Assembly (NCBI RefSeq): GCF_003025035.1 | Contig: NZ_PYJN01000010.1 | Span: 1 to 64,000 of the forward strand | Origin: Rhizobium sp. SEMIA4064 | GTDB taxonomy: Bacteria; Pseudomonadota; Alphaproteobacteria; Rhizobiales; Rhizobiaceae | DNA: 64,000 bases | Direction: 5' to 3' | Shown: piece by piece, positions 38,056-47,179 of the stretch | Position numbering within the stretch: position 1 is the first letter of the stretch | Layout: every line of letters starts with the position of its first letter | The notes under the pieces: generated by a model | Told to the model about the DNA's origin: nothing | Database searches by the model: none | The model's input: the letters and a program-made list of their open reading frames with translations, nothing else | Translations under genes and position numbers: made by a program

Positions 38056-39164
38056 GAATTATGCCCTGATATGTAAGTGCTGGCTTTACTGAATGCGCGT
38101 GGAATAGCCTGTGCGATCGCTTTTTTCATGACGGTCGGCAAGGCCTGCGCTTCAAGATTTGTAACCGGCTCCCACCATCCGTCATTGCTGGCAATCTTCG
38201 ATGCCACCTGGGCGCGATAGATCGATAGCCGTAATTCGAAGTGGGTGAAGACATGCGTAACGGTGCCTGCTACCTGCCAATCAGCCGGAAAGGGAGCGGC
38301 GGTGGCGCTGGTCTCGCCGTCGATACGTGCCGTCCAGCCGGTCGTCGGCACTTCGGTCATACCGCCGAGAAGGCCGCTGGCGATGCGCCGGCGCAGGTAA
38401 ATCTCGCCATCGCCATTCACCGCCACGAAAGCGGCACCCTGGCGTACCGGCCTTTCCTTCTTTGCCGCTTTGACCGGAAAATGTTCGGGATCATGCAGCC
38501 GCAATGCCTCGCAGGCATTGTTGAAGGGACAGAGCGAACAGGCCGGCCGTTTCGGGGTGCAGATCGTCGCGCCCAGATCCATCATCGCCTGCGCGAAATC
38601 ACCGGGGCGATCGGCTGGCGTTAGCAGCGCCACTTTCTGCTTCATCAATGGTTTGGCGGCCGGCAAGGGTGTGGCGATGGCGTAAAGGCGGGAGATGACG
38701 CGCTCGACATTGCCGTCCATGACAGCCACTTGCCGGTTGAATGCGATGGCCGCGACCGCCGCAGCCGTATAGTCGCCGATCCCCGGCAAGGCCCGCAGCC
38801 CATCCTCGGTTTCAGGAAACTGCCCGCCATGCTCTGCCGCCACGGCCTCCGCGCATTTCTTGAGATTGCGGGCGCGGGCATAATAGCCAAGCCCGGCCCA
38901 GGCGGCCATGACATCGTCGGTAGGCGCCGTCGCAAGATCACGAACCGTCGGCCAGCGTTTCAGGAATTTGGCGAAATAGGCTTTGACCGCCGGCACCGTG
39001 GTCTGCTGCAGCATCACCTCCGACAGCCAGATATGATAAGGATCGGGCCGGATGCCGCGCGCAGCCATCGGCGGCGAAATCCGCCAGGGCAGGTCGCGGT
39101 GATGACGGTCGTACCAGGAAAGAAGCTCTCCGCTCAGGGACGATATCTGCGGTAAAATATCCAT
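38052..39164 (-). CDS. mutY: A/G-specific adenine glycosylase MutY
   Basis: 370 residues from ATG 39164, with AGGAAA upstream. Base-excision glycosylase fold: RHHRDLPWR near 20, LQQTTVPAV, the helix-hairpin-helix LPGIGDYTAAAVAAIAFN and catalytic Asp in VMDGNVERV. The 4Fe-4S cluster is CTPKRPACSLCPFNNAC (C-x6-C-x2-C-x5-C). The C-terminal NUDIX-like domain recognises 8-oxoguanine. It removes A mispaired with 8-oxoG. First gene of the mutY-HAD-NTF2 operon and divergent from the small membrane protein genes. Confidence 0.96.
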   Translation of the reverse strand: MDILPQISSLSGELLSWYDRHHRDLPWRISPPMAARGIRPDPYHIWLSEVMLQQTTVPAVKAYFAKFLKRWPTVRDLATAPTDDVMAAWAGLGYYARARNLKKCAEAVAAEHGGQFPETEDGLRALPGIGDYTAAAVAAIAFNRQVAVMDGNVERVISRLYAIATPLPAAKPLMKQKVALLTPADRPGDFAQAMMDLGATICTPKRPACSLCPFNNACEALRLHDPEHFPVKAAKKERPVRQGAAFVAVNGDGEIYLRRRIASGLLGGMTEVPTTGWTARIDGETSATAAPFPADWQVAGTVTHVFTHFELRLSIYRAQVASKIASNDGWWEPVTNLEAQALPTVMKKAIAQAIPRAFSKASTYISGHNS

Positions 39165-39276
39165 AATTTCCTATCGGTGAAGCGATTACATCCAACTCTC
39201 TAGACGCAATTGCTCGAGAAGTGAAAGTCGGAAAATATGAGACCCCCTAAACGCTGGAGATGAAGGAGAATTCACC

Positions 39277-39480
39277 ATGCTTATCGAGCTTTTCGATCGT
39301 CTATTGAATGCGAGTCCCAACCTGGGGCTTCTGAATATCTGCGTCTTAGAAATTCTTTTCTTGTCGCTCGTCTATTGTATGATGTGGAAGTTATCGCACA
39401 CACAACCATTTAAGGTTGTCATCGCTTATCTCAAACAAGAATTGCGGCCGCAGCAAGAGAAGCGCTCGGATCGCTCTTAA
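39277..39480 (+). CDS. Small single-helix membrane protein A
   Basis: 67 residues from ATG 39277 with AAGGAG at good spacing. One membrane helix (about 18-38, LLNICVLEILFLSLVYCMMW) is followed by a basic tail (YLKQELRPQQEKRSDRS), so the C-terminus is probably cytoplasmic. I do not recognise the family. Its stop is directly followed by the ATG of the next small gene, so they form a pair. Codon use is less GC-biased than that of mutY and DUF721 on either side. Confidence 0.6.
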   Translation: MLIELFDRLLNASPNLGLLNICVLEILFLSLVYCMMWKLSHTQPFKVVIAYLKQELRPQQEKRSDRS

Positions 39481-39729
39481 ATGCTTTATCATGCTTTCGG
39501 TGCGCTCATCTTCTTTGTAATGGCGCTAAGCGTCTACGCCGCGTCGTCGGTTGTGTTGCTCGTTGCAGCTTGGCACACAGGTGAGAAGGGCGCATTTCCC
39601 CTACAGCTACTGGCCTTGGGATTTTTCCTTCTTGGTCTTGTTGCAACGCAACTGATGCGCAACAATGCAGTGAAAGAGTGGAGATTATTTCGTGCTCTTT
39701 TGCAAAACAGAAAAGGCAGTTCTCTTTGA
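39481..39729 (+). CDS. Small two-helix membrane protein B
   Basis: 82 residues; ATG 39481 abuts the TAA of the preceding gene (TAAATG), implying translational coupling. Two membrane helices (about 4-28 and 38-58) and a basic C-terminal tail (RNNAVKEWRLFRALLQNRKG). Unrecognised family. Together with the preceding gene it is inserted between mutY and DUF721, which are neighbours in related genomes as far as I recall. Confidence 0.58.
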   Translation: MLYHAFGALIFFVMALSVYAASSVVLLVAAWHTGEKGAFPLQLLALGFFLLGLVATQLMRNNAVKEWRLFRALLQNRKGSSL

Positions 39730-39786
39730 CATTCCTGCCGCGCCAATGCTTCGTTCTGACGCTGGGAAGCGACCTATAACCTCAAA

Positions 39787-40305
39787 ATGAGCGAATATCG
39801 TCTGTCAAAAATGCCGCGTCGCGGCGAAAAACAGATTTCCGAGCTGACCAACGGTATCATTGATCCCGTTCTGGCGAAGCGTGCGGGAATTAATACCGCG
39901 CTGCTCGGTTCCTGGGACGAGATCGCCGGCGAGGATTTCGCCGAATGTACGCGGCCGGAAAAGATCGCCTGGGCCAAGCGTGGCGGCTCGGGCGACGATG
40001 GCGGTTACCAGCCCGGTGTGCTGACCATAGCCTGCGAGGGCGCCCGCGCCTTGTTTCTGACCCATGCGCAGGGCGAACTCATCCAGCGCATCAATGGTTT
40101 CTTTGGCTTCCACGCCGTCAGCCAAATCCGCATCGTTCAGAAGCCGGTCTCCATTGCCTCCAAACGCTCGCGCACGCCGCCGCCGCTGAAGGGCGAGGCG
40201 GCGCGAAAGCTGGAAGACATGATGGACGGCATCGAGGACGACAAGCTGCGTGCGGCAATTCAGAGGTTGGGCACCGTGATGGCGTGGAAGCGGGGCAAGA
40301 GATAG
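39787..40305 (+). CDS. DUF721 (DciA-like) protein
   Basis: 172 residues. The DUF721 core runs from about 25 to 120: VLAKRAGINTALLGSWDEIAGEDFAECTRPEKIAW, then GVLTIACEGARALFLTHAQGELIQRINGFFG. DciA proteins with this domain load the replicative helicase DnaB in bacteria that lack DnaC, so a replication role is likely. The C-terminal 45 residues are basic and variable. It is the first of the conserved group DUF721-dsbA-smc, now split by the relBE module. Confidence 0.82.
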   Translation: MSEYRLSKMPRRGEKQISELTNGIIDPVLAKRAGINTALLGSWDEIAGEDFAECTRPEKIAWAKRGGSGDDGGYQPGVLTIACEGARALFLTHAQGELIQRINGFFGFHAVSQIRIVQKPVSIASKRSRTPPPLKGEAARKLEDMMDGIEDDKLRAAIQRLGTVMAWKRGKR

Positions 40306-40348
40306 TTCTATTGTAATGACGAAAGCGGTTGGTCGGTGGGTTCCGGAA

Positions 40349-40366
40349 TGCTATATTTGTATAGCA
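40349..40366 (+). promoter_or_regulatory. Palindromic operator candidate of the relBE module
   Basis: TGCTATATTTGTATAGCA: perfect 7-bp arms around TTTG, 16 bp before the antitoxin start. RelB-type antitoxins repress their own promoter by binding such dyads. Confidence 0.6.
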
Positions 40367-40382
40367 CTTTGGAGAGAAGATG

Positions 40383-40607
40383 ATGTTGGCCCTACGGCTT
40401 CCGCCGGAAATTGAAGCAAGGCTCGATGAGCTCGCCAAGCGTACCGGGCGTAGTAAAAGCTTTTATGCCCGTGAGGCGATCCTGGAGCACCTGGACGACC
40501 TTGAGGATATCTATCTCGCGGAGAAGCGCTTGGAAGAGTTTCGCCGGGGCGAGAGCGATACCGTTTCCCTGGCTGAGTTAATGGCACGCTATGGCGTGGA
40601 CGATTGA
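40383..40607 (+). CDS. RelB/DinJ-like antitoxin
   Basis: 74 residues from ATG 40383, six nt after GGAGAG; ATG 40380 is only three nt away. The start MLALRLPPEIEARLDELAKRTGRSKSFYAREAILEHLDDLEDIYLAEKRLEEF is a ribbon-helix-helix domain of the kind found in RelB-type antitoxins. The acidic C-terminal part (GESDTVSLAELMARYGVDD) should bind the toxin. It overlaps the toxin gene by 17 bp. Confidence 0.88.
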   Translation: MLALRLPPEIEARLDELAKRTGRSKSFYAREAILEHLDDLEDIYLAEKRLEEFRRGESDTVSLAELMARYGVDD

Positions 40608-40863
40608 GTTTCAGCGATCTGCGGAGCGCGAACTCGAAAAGCTTGGACATGAGACTGCGCGCCGCATTCTTAAATTTCTTCATGAGCGTGTTGCTAAGCT
40701 GGACAATCCGCGCTCCATCGGAGAGGCTTTGAAGGGTTCTGATCTCGGTGATTTCTGGAAATATCGGGTCGGAGACTGCCGAGTCATAGCGCACATCGAA
40801 GATAGCGCCATACGAATTCTGATTGTCCGAGTCGGAAATCGCCGCGAGGTTTATCGAAGATAG
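40591..40863 (+). CDS. RelE-type toxin
   Basis: 90 residues. RelE/ParE fold: AWTIEFQRSAERELEKLGHETARRILKFL, LKGSDLGDFWKYRVGDCRVIAHIEDSAIRILIVRVGNRREVYR. The final RVGNRREVYR is the RelE consensus, with the basic residues used in mRNA cleavage at the ribosomal A-site. The frame is intact, so the module looks active. It sits between DUF721 and dsbA, interrupting an otherwise housekeeping block. Confidence 0.9.
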   Translation: MAWTIEFQRSAERELEKLGHETARRILKFLHERVAKLDNPRSIGEALKGSDLGDFWKYRVGDCRVIAHIEDSAIRILIVRVGNRREVYRR

Positions 40864-41050
40864 TCTCACATAGCGGTTCATCTTCAGGATCGACCGCTCA
40901 TCCCCGTCAATTCTGACGATAATTTAATCTCTTTGTCTTCGGTAGGTCACAATTCTTTGAAGAAAGTTGGCCAAGCGTGCCTTGTTAGTAGCAACTAGCC
41001 GTTATATCGCAGTGAACCATTCAAAGACCTCTTAAACGACGGGTGACTTT

Positions 41051-41788
41051 ATGCCGATGTCTGACATGCTCTTGACCAAACGCCACTTGCTGGGCGGCAC
41101 CGCCGTCACAGCCCTCTCCCTGGCGTTCGCTGCCTTTGCCGACACCGCATCCGCCGCCAATGCCACTACGGTCGGCGGCGCCCAGGAGACCACCAACAGC
41201 GCTGCTTCGCCGGAGGATGCAATTCCGTCGTCGGAAGGCAACGTCGACATGAACGAGGTGCTGAAGCCCGGCCCGCTGCCGGAAATCGCGCTCGGCAAGG
41301 AAGACGCCCCGGTCAAGATCGTGGAATACATGTCGCTGACCTGCCCGCACTGCGCGCATTTCGCCACGACCACCTTCGATGCGATCAAGCAGAAATACGT
41401 CGACACCGGCAAGGCCCGCTTCATTATCCGCGAATTCCCCTTCGATCCGCGCGCTGCTGCTGCCTTCATGCTGGCCCGTTGCGCGCCGCAGGAACAGTAC
41501 CTGCCGATGGTCGATATGCTGTTCAAGCAGCAGATCGCCTGGGCGTCGCCGGATGTCGATGGTCGCGCCGCACTGCTGCAAATGTCGAAACTTGCCGGTT
41601 TTACTGAGGATAGCTTTACGAAATGCTTGACGAACCAGAAGCTTCTGGATGATGTCAACTCAGTTAGGGAACGTGCAGCCAAAGACTTCGGCGTCAATGC
41701 TACGCCGACCTTCTTGATCAACGGCAAGCGTTATGCAGGGGACATGTCGGTTGGTGCCATGTCGAAGCTCATCGATAGCCTTCTCTGA
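41051..41788 (+). CDS. DsbA-family thiol:disulfide oxidoreductase
   Basis: 245 residues. Signal region to about 35, then an Ala/Ser-rich linker, then a thioredoxin-fold DsbA domain. The active site is C98-P-H-C101 in LTCPHCAHF, and the cis-Pro loop is NATPTFLING. CPHC gives a strongly oxidising thiol, so it should insert disulfides in periplasmic proteins. It immediately precedes smc with a strong terminator between them, an order common in rhizobia. Start at ATG 41051; ATG 41057 would also keep the signal. Confidence 0.92.
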   Translation: MPMSDMLLTKRHLLGGTAVTALSLAFAAFADTASAANATTVGGAQETTNSAASPEDAIPSSEGNVDMNEVLKPGPLPEIALGKEDAPVKIVEYMSLTCPHCAHFATTTFDAIKQKYVDTGKARFIIREFPFDPRAAAAFMLARCAPQEQYLPMVDMLFKQQIAWASPDVDGRAALLQMSKLAGFTEDSFTKCLTNQKLLDDVNSVRERAAKDFGVNATPTFLINGKRYAGDMSVGAMSKLIDSLL

Positions 41789-41806
41789 TCCGCGCCTTTT
41801 AGAAAC

Positions 41807-41842
41807 GGCGGGCGGCGGGGAAACCTGCGCGCCCGCCTTTTT
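41807..41842 (+). terminator. Terminator between dsbA-like gene and smc
   Basis: GGCGGGC/GCCCGCC stem with a 17-nt loop, followed by TTTTT, 18 nt after the dsbA stop. smc should therefore have its own promoter or rely on read-through. Confidence 0.75.
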
Positions 41843-41890
41843 GTGCCCGCCTGTTACCTTCTCCCGCTCGGGGAGAAGGAGGTCTGACCC

Positions 41891-44800
41891 ATGAAGTTCA
41901 ACAGGCTTCGTCTGGTCGGCTTTAAGTCCTTCGTGGAGCCGGCGGAATTCGTCATCGAGCGCGGTTTGACCGGCGTCGTCGGGCCGAACGGCTGCGGCAA
42001 GTCCAACCTGGTCGAAGCGCTGCGCTGGGTGATGGGCGAGAATTCCTACAAGAACATGCGCGCTTCCGGCATGGATGATATCATCTTCTCCGGTTCCGGC
42101 AATCGCCCGGCGCGCAACACCGCGGAAGTCGGGCTCTATCTCGACAACAGCGACCGCACGGCGCCCGCCGCCTTTAATGACAGCGACGAAATCCAGGTGA
42201 CCCGTCGCATCGAGCGCGAGCAGGGCTCGCTCTATCGCATCAATGGCAAAGAGGCCCGCGCCAAGGATGTGCAACTGCTGTTCGCCGATGCCTCGACCGG
42301 AGCGCGTTCGCCGTCGATGGTCGGGCAGGGGCGTATCGGCGAGCTGATCCAGGCCAAGCCCCAGGCGCGCCGGCAGCTTCTTGAAGAAGCGGCCGGCATT
42401 TCCGGCCTGCATTCGCGCCGGCATGAGGCGGAACTCCGTTTGCGCGCTGCCGAGGGCAATCTCGAGCGTCTCGACGACGTAACCTCGCAGCTTGAAAGCC
42501 AGATCGAGAGCCTGAAACGCCAGGCGCGTCAGGCCAACCGCTTCAAGATGCTCTCCGCCGACATCCGTGCCCGTGAGGCCATGCTCCTGCATATCCACTG
42601 GAAACAGGCCAAGGAAGCGGAAGCGGAGGCTGACAGCGCCCTCAACCAGGCAACTGTTCTGGTCGCCGAAAAGGCGCAGATACAGATGGAGGCGGCAAAG
42701 GCGCAGGGTATCGCCAGCTTCAAGCTGCCGGATCTGCGCGACGAGGAGGCGAAAGCCGCTGCCGCATTGCAGCGTCTGCAGATCGCTCGCACCCAGCTTG
42801 AAGAGGATGCCAACCGCATTTTGCGCCGTCGAGACGAGCTGACCCGGCGGTTGGCGCAACTGGCTGAAGATATCAGCCGTGAAGAGCGCCTTGTTGCCGA
42901 CAATGCGGAGATTCTGGGCGGGCTCGATGCGGAGGAAGCCGATATTGCCGACATCCTCGCCGATTCCGGTCGGCTTGCCGAGGAGACACGCGAGGCTTTC
43001 GATGAGGCAGCCGCCAAGCTGGCCGACAGCGAGCGTATCTTTGCCACGCTGACTGCCGAGCGCGCCGAGGCCGCTGCCGCCCGCAATCAGCTCGAGCGCG
43101 CCATCCGCGATCTCGCCGACCGCAAGATGCGGCTGGAACGCCAGATGGACGAGGCCAGCCGCGAGCTTGACGCGATCGAGGAAAAGATAGCTGCCCTGCC
43201 GGACCCCGGCGAAAAGCGCGATGTGGTCGAAGCTGCCGAAACCGTCGTGGTCGATGCCGAGGCGGCGATCCAGCTCGTCGAGGCGGCCCTTTCCAGGGCC
43301 CGTGAAACCGAAGCTTTGTCGCGCACGCCGGTCGATCAAGCCCGTTCGCGGTTGAATGCCTTGGAGACGGAAGCGCGTACGATCGCCAATATGCTGGCGG
43401 CGGGAGCTACCGCGGCCACATTTGCACCTGTTGCGGAAGAGCTGCGCGTCGATCGTGGCTTCGAGATCGCGCTCGGCGCAGCGCTTGGCGACGATCTGGA
43501 ATCGCCGCTGGATCCGCAGGCGCCGGTCTATTGGTCCGACAATGGCAGCGGCGCAACCGATCCCGCCTTGCCGGAAGGCGTCGTGCCGCTGATCTCGCAT
43601 GTTGGGGCACCGGCGGCATTGACGCGACGTCTTCGCCAGATTGGCCTTGTCGCTGCCGAAGATGCCCTGCATCTCATGCCGGCGTTGAAGCCGGGCCAGC
43701 GGCTGGTGACGAAGGACGGCGCCGTATTTCGTTGGGACGGGCATGTGACCGGGGCAGACGCCCCCAGCGCGGCGGCTTTGCGGCTGGCACAGAAAAATCG
43801 TCTTGCTGAGCTCGAGGCCGAAGCCGAAATGGCGCGCGATGTCCTGGCCGAGGCCGAGGAGCGCTTGGCGATTGCCGGTGATGCGATCCGAGCCGAGGAA
43901 GGCCGTCTTGTTGCCGCTCGCGATACCAGCCGGCTTGCTGCCCGCCAGCTCGCGGAGGCTCGCGAAGCATTGGCGATGGCGGAGCGTGCCTCCGGCGATC
44001 TCATCCGCCGTCGCGACGTCATTTCGGAAGCCGCCAGCCATCTGCAGGCGCAGATGGAAGAGGTAACGGTGCGGGATGAAAATGCTCGCATCGAACTGGA
44101 GGATGCACCCGATCTGGCGGCCATCGATCTCAGGCTGCGCGATCAGCAGGTGGATGTCGCGACAGATCGCGGCGCGCTCGCCGAGGCGCGTGCCCGTTAC
44201 GAAGGGCTGAATCGGGAAAACGAGGCGCGGCAGCGCCGCATCCTGGCGATCCGGCAGGAGCGTGACGGTTGGCGCCAGCGCGCCGCCAGTGCCGAAGAGC
44301 ATATCCAGACCTTGCGCGACCGCGAGGAAGAGGCGCGTGATGAGGCCGCCGAGCTGGACCTCGCTCCGGATGAATTTGATGACAAGCGTCGTGGCCTGAT
44401 GAATGAATTGCAGAGGGCCGAGGAGGCACGCCGCGCCGCGGCCGACCGCTTGGTCGAGGCGGAAATCGTTCAGCGCGAGGCCGATCGCCAGGCGGCCACA
44501 GCACTGTCAGAACTGGCGGAAAGCCGTGAAAAGCGCGGCCGCATCGAGGAGCGGCTGGTTTCTGCCCGCGAGCGTCGCCAGGAAAGCGAGTTGCGCATCC
44601 GTCAGGCGCTGAATGTCGAACCGCACGAGGTGTTGCGGCTTGCCGGCCTGTCGGCGGGGCAAAACGTCCCTGATTTGCGTGAGGTCGAGCGCGAGCTGGA
44701 GCGGCTGAGGATCGAACGCGAGCGCCTCGGTGCCGTCAACCTGCGTGCCGAGGAGGAAAGCAGGGAACTGACCGAGCGGCTGCGCGCCCTGATCAAGGAG

Positions 44801-45352
44801 CGCGACGATGTCATCGACGCTATTCGTAAGCTCCGCGGTGCGATCCAGAGCCTCAACCGCGAAGGCCGCGAGCGGCTGATCGCAGCTTTCGACGTGGTCA
44901 ATGTGCAGTTCCAGCGGCTGTTTACCCATCTCTTCAGCGGCGGCACGGCCGAGCTGCAACTGATCGAATCCGACGATCCGCTGGAGGCGGGCCTCGAAAT
45001 CCTCGCCCGCCCGCCGGGCAAGAAGCCGCAGACCATGACGCTGCTTTCCGGTGGCGAACAGGCGCTGACGGCGATGGCGCTGATCTTTGCCGTCTTCCTC
45101 ACCAACCCGGCGCCGATCTGCGTGCTGGACGAAGTGGACGCGCCGCTCGACGATCACAATGTCGAGCGCTATTGCAATCTCATGGACGAGATGGCCGCCT
45201 CGACCGAGACGCGTTTCGTGGTCATTACCCACAATCCCATTACCATGGCGCGCATGGACCGCCTCTTCGGCGTGACCATGGCCGAACAGGGTGTCTCACA
45301 GCTTGTTTCCGTTGATTTGCAGACTGCGGAGCAGCTGCGGGAAATCGCTTGA
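41891..45352 (+). CDS. smc: Chromosome segregation protein SMC
   Basis: 1153 residues from ATG 41891, with GGAGG upstream. Walker A GPNGCGKS at 31-38; two long coiled coils (about 170-500 and 640-990), rich in Glu, Arg and Ala, flank a hinge domain near 510-630. The C-terminal head has the ABC signature LLSGGEQALTAMALIFAVFL and Walker B ICVLDEVDAPLDD. SMC with ScpA/ScpB condenses and separates chromosomes. The partner genes are not in this window. Length and head motifs are normal. Confidence 0.97.
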   Translation: MKFNRLRLVGFKSFVEPAEFVIERGLTGVVGPNGCGKSNLVEALRWVMGENSYKNMRASGMDDIIFSGSGNRPARNTAEVGLYLDNSDRTAPAAFNDSDEIQVTRRIEREQGSLYRINGKEARAKDVQLLFADASTGARSPSMVGQGRIGELIQAKPQARRQLLEEAAGISGLHSRRHEAELRLRAAEGNLERLDDVTSQLESQIESLKRQARQANRFKMLSADIRAREAMLLHIHWKQAKEAEAEADSALNQATVLVAEKAQIQMEAAKAQGIASFKLPDLRDEEAKAAAALQRLQIARTQLEEDANRILRRRDELTRRLAQLAEDISREERLVADNAEILGGLDAEEADIADILADSGRLAEETREAFDEAAAKLADSERIFATLTAERAEAAAARNQLERAIRDLADRKMRLERQMDEASRELDAIEEKIAALPDPGEKRDVVEAAETVVVDAEAAIQLVEAALSRARETEALSRTPVDQARSRLNALETEARTIANMLAAGATAATFAPVAEELRVDRGFEIALGAALGDDLESPLDPQAPVYWSDNGSGATDPALPEGVVPLISHVGAPAALTRRLRQIGLVAAEDALHLMPALKPGQRLVTKDGAVFRWDGHVTGADAPSAAALRLAQKNRLAELEAEAEMARDVLAEAEERLAIAGDAIRAEEGRLVAARDTSRLAARQLAEAREALAMAERASGDLIRRRDVISEAASHLQAQMEEVTVRDENARIELEDAPDLAAIDLRLRDQQVDVATDRGALAEARARYEGLNRENEARQRRILAIRQERDGWRQRAASAEEHIQTLRDREEEARDEAAELDLAPDEFDDKRRGLMNELQRAEEARRAAADRLVEAEIVQREADRQAATALSELAESREKRGRIEERLVSARERRQESELRIRQALNVEPHEVLRLAGLSAGQNVPDLREVERELERLRIERERLGAVNLRAEEESRELTERLRALIKERDDVIDAIRKLRGAIQSLNREGRERLIAAFDVVNVQFQRLFTHLFSGGTAELQLIESDDPLEAGLEILARPPGKKPQTMTLLSGGEQALTAMALIFAVFLTNPAPICVLDEVDAPLDDHNVERYCNLMDEMAASTETRFVVITHNPITMARMDRLFGVTMAEQGVSQLVSVDLQTAEQLREIA

Positions 45353-45494
45353 GGCGCCTTTTTCCGATTGGAAAAAAGAAAAACTATTTCCATATCGACA
45401 AGAAATTGCTGCTTCGGCTGCCGCACAGCCGGAAAGCGTGTTAGATTTCTTTTCGATCAATAATACGTGGCGCTAATCCGCCCGGAAGGGAAGC

Positions 45495-46820
45495 ATGTCT
45501 GGATTTGATGGCGGTATTTTCGATTTCCTCGGAATATTCGCCGTGTTGTTCCTCGTCGCCGCCAATGGTTTCTTCGTTGCGGCCGAATTTTCGCTTGTCT
45601 CCGTTCGGCGCAGCCGCGTGGCCGAACTGGTCTCCGAAGGGCGGACGAACGCAACCGCCTTGCAACGGGCGGTCGACAATCTCGACGCCAACCTCGCGGC
45701 CACTCAGCTCGGCATCACCATATCTTCGCTCGCTCTCGGTTGGGTGGGTGAGCCGGCGCTTGCCCATCTGTTGCAGCCGCTTCTCGATTTTCTGCCTGGC
45801 ACCTGGGCTGCTGCCGGGTCGCACGCCGTCGCCGTCGCGATTTCCTTTGTTATCATCACCGCCCTGCACATCGTTCTTGGCGAACTGGCGCCGAAGAGCC
45901 TGGCATTGCAGCGCAGCGAAGGCACCGCGCTCGGCGTCGTGCGGCCGCTTGGCCTGTTCCTATTTCTGCTGCGCCCGGCGATTGTGGTGCTGAATGGTCT
46001 CGGTAATCTGGTTCTGCGCCTCTTCGGGCTGCGGCCGGGCGCCGGCGAAGGCTCGCTGCATTCCCCTGCCGAAATTAAAATGCTGGTGGCCGAAAGCCAG
46101 GAGGCAGGCCTGTTGGAACAGGCGCAGCAGGAACTGGTCGAACGTGTCTTCAACATCGGCGATCGCGATGTCTCCGATATCATGACGCCGAGGCTGGAGG
46201 TCGATTGGATCGACGCTGAAGACACGCCGGAGGAGATGCTGAAGGCCATTCGCGAAAGCCGGTTCGAACAGCTCCTCGTCGGTCGCGGGACGATCGACGA
46301 ACCGATCGGCATGATCCTGAAGAGGGATCTTCTCGATCAGCTCCTGAACGGCCAATCGCTCGATCCGATAGCGGTCATGCGTCAGCCCCTTATCGTTCAC
46401 GAAGCGACGGCCGTTTTCAAGGTGCTCGAAAGCTTCAAGCGCGCGCCCGTCCGTCTCGCCATGGTCATCGATGAATATGGCAGCCTGGAGGGTATCGTTA
46501 CGCAGACGGACCTGTTGGAAGCCATCGCCGGCGACTTGCCGAATATGGAGAACGAGGGGCCGGATATCGTCGAGCGTGCCGACGGCTCATTGCTGATCGA
46601 AGGCATGATGCCAGCCTATGACGCCTTCCAGCGGCTCGGCCTGCGGGAGCGCTCCGAAGACAGCAATTTCCATACCTTCGCCGGCTTTGCCCTCTACCAG
46701 CTTGGCCATATCCCGGAGGTCGGCGAGAGCTTCATATTCGATGGCTGGCACTTCGAGATCGTCGATCTGGACGGCATGCGGATTGACAAGATTCTGGCAA
46801 AGCGGGAGGCGGGGGCTTAG
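45495..46820 (+). CDS. TlyC/CorC-like membrane protein with CBS pair (hemolysin family)
   Basis: 441 residues. DUF21/CNNM membrane domain with about four helices (8-30, 65-85, 100-125, 140-165), whose signature FFVAAEFSLVSVRRSRVAELVSEG is near 22. Two CBS domains follow (about 215-335; DVSDIMTPRLEVDWID and RLAMVIDEYGSLEGIVTQTDLLEAI). The last part is a CorC_HlyC domain (EGMMPAYDAFQRLGL to the end). Relatives affect magnesium or cobalt transport; the haemolysin name is historical. It stands alone after smc. Confidence 0.9.
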   Translation: MSGFDGGIFDFLGIFAVLFLVAANGFFVAAEFSLVSVRRSRVAELVSEGRTNATALQRAVDNLDANLAATQLGITISSLALGWVGEPALAHLLQPLLDFLPGTWAAAGSHAVAVAISFVIITALHIVLGELAPKSLALQRSEGTALGVVRPLGLFLFLLRPAIVVLNGLGNLVLRLFGLRPGAGEGSLHSPAEIKMLVAESQEAGLLEQAQQELVERVFNIGDRDVSDIMTPRLEVDWIDAEDTPEEMLKAIRESRFEQLLVGRGTIDEPIGMILKRDLLDQLLNGQSLDPIAVMRQPLIVHEATAVFKVLESFKRAPVRLAMVIDEYGSLEGIVTQTDLLEAIAGDLPNMENEGPDIVERADGSLLIEGMMPAYDAFQRLGLRERSEDSNFHTFAGFALYQLGHIPEVGESFIFDGWHFEIVDLDGMRIDKILAKREAGA

Positions 46821-46837
46821 TCGCCTGTATCCGGCCG

Positions 46838-47170
46838 TTAGGTCGCGGTCGATGGCGGATCGTTTGGTTTGCCTTTGAATGGTGCCACCTTGATTTCTCC
46901 CTCCCGCTTGCGGGCTTGAGCAATGTCGTAGCTATTCTGCATCCGCATCAGGGTATCCATAGATACGCCAAACGCCTTCTCGATTCTGAGCGCCATTTCT
47001 GGCGATAGGTGGGCTCTTTCGTTGAGAAGCGCGGACAAGGCTGGGCGTGTAACGCCTAGCGCCTTGGCCGCGTCGGTGACGGAAAGCTCAAGAGCTTCAA
47101 TAATCTCGCTTTTGACGAACCCGCCCGGATGGGCTGGATTTTTCATGCGGATGCCCTGTGCAGCGTTCAT
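46838..47170 (-). CDS. higA: HigA family antitoxin
   Basis: 110 residues from ATG 47170, with GGAGG six nt upstream. XRE-type helix-turn-helix: MKNPAHPGGFVKSEIIEALELSVTDAAKALGVTRPALSALLNERAHLSPEMALRIEKAFG is the standard HigA/VapI pattern. A basic tail follows. In higBA loci the toxin comes first and the antitoxin second, as here. The toxin gene upstream is frameshifted (47180-47469), so this antitoxin may now be an orphan regulator. Confidence 0.9.
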   Translation of the reverse strand: MNAAQGIRMKNPAHPGGFVKSEIIEALELSVTDAAKALGVTRPALSALLNERAHLSPEMALRIEKAFGVSMDTLMRMQNSYDIAQARKREGEIKVAPFKGKPNDPPSTAT

Positions 47171-47179
47171 TGCCGCCTC

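Noticed and set aside
41660..44302. 880-codon open frame antisense to smc
   Set aside because: Runs opposite to a secure SMC gene; composition is that of a shadow frame in GC-rich DNA and it has no recognisable domain.
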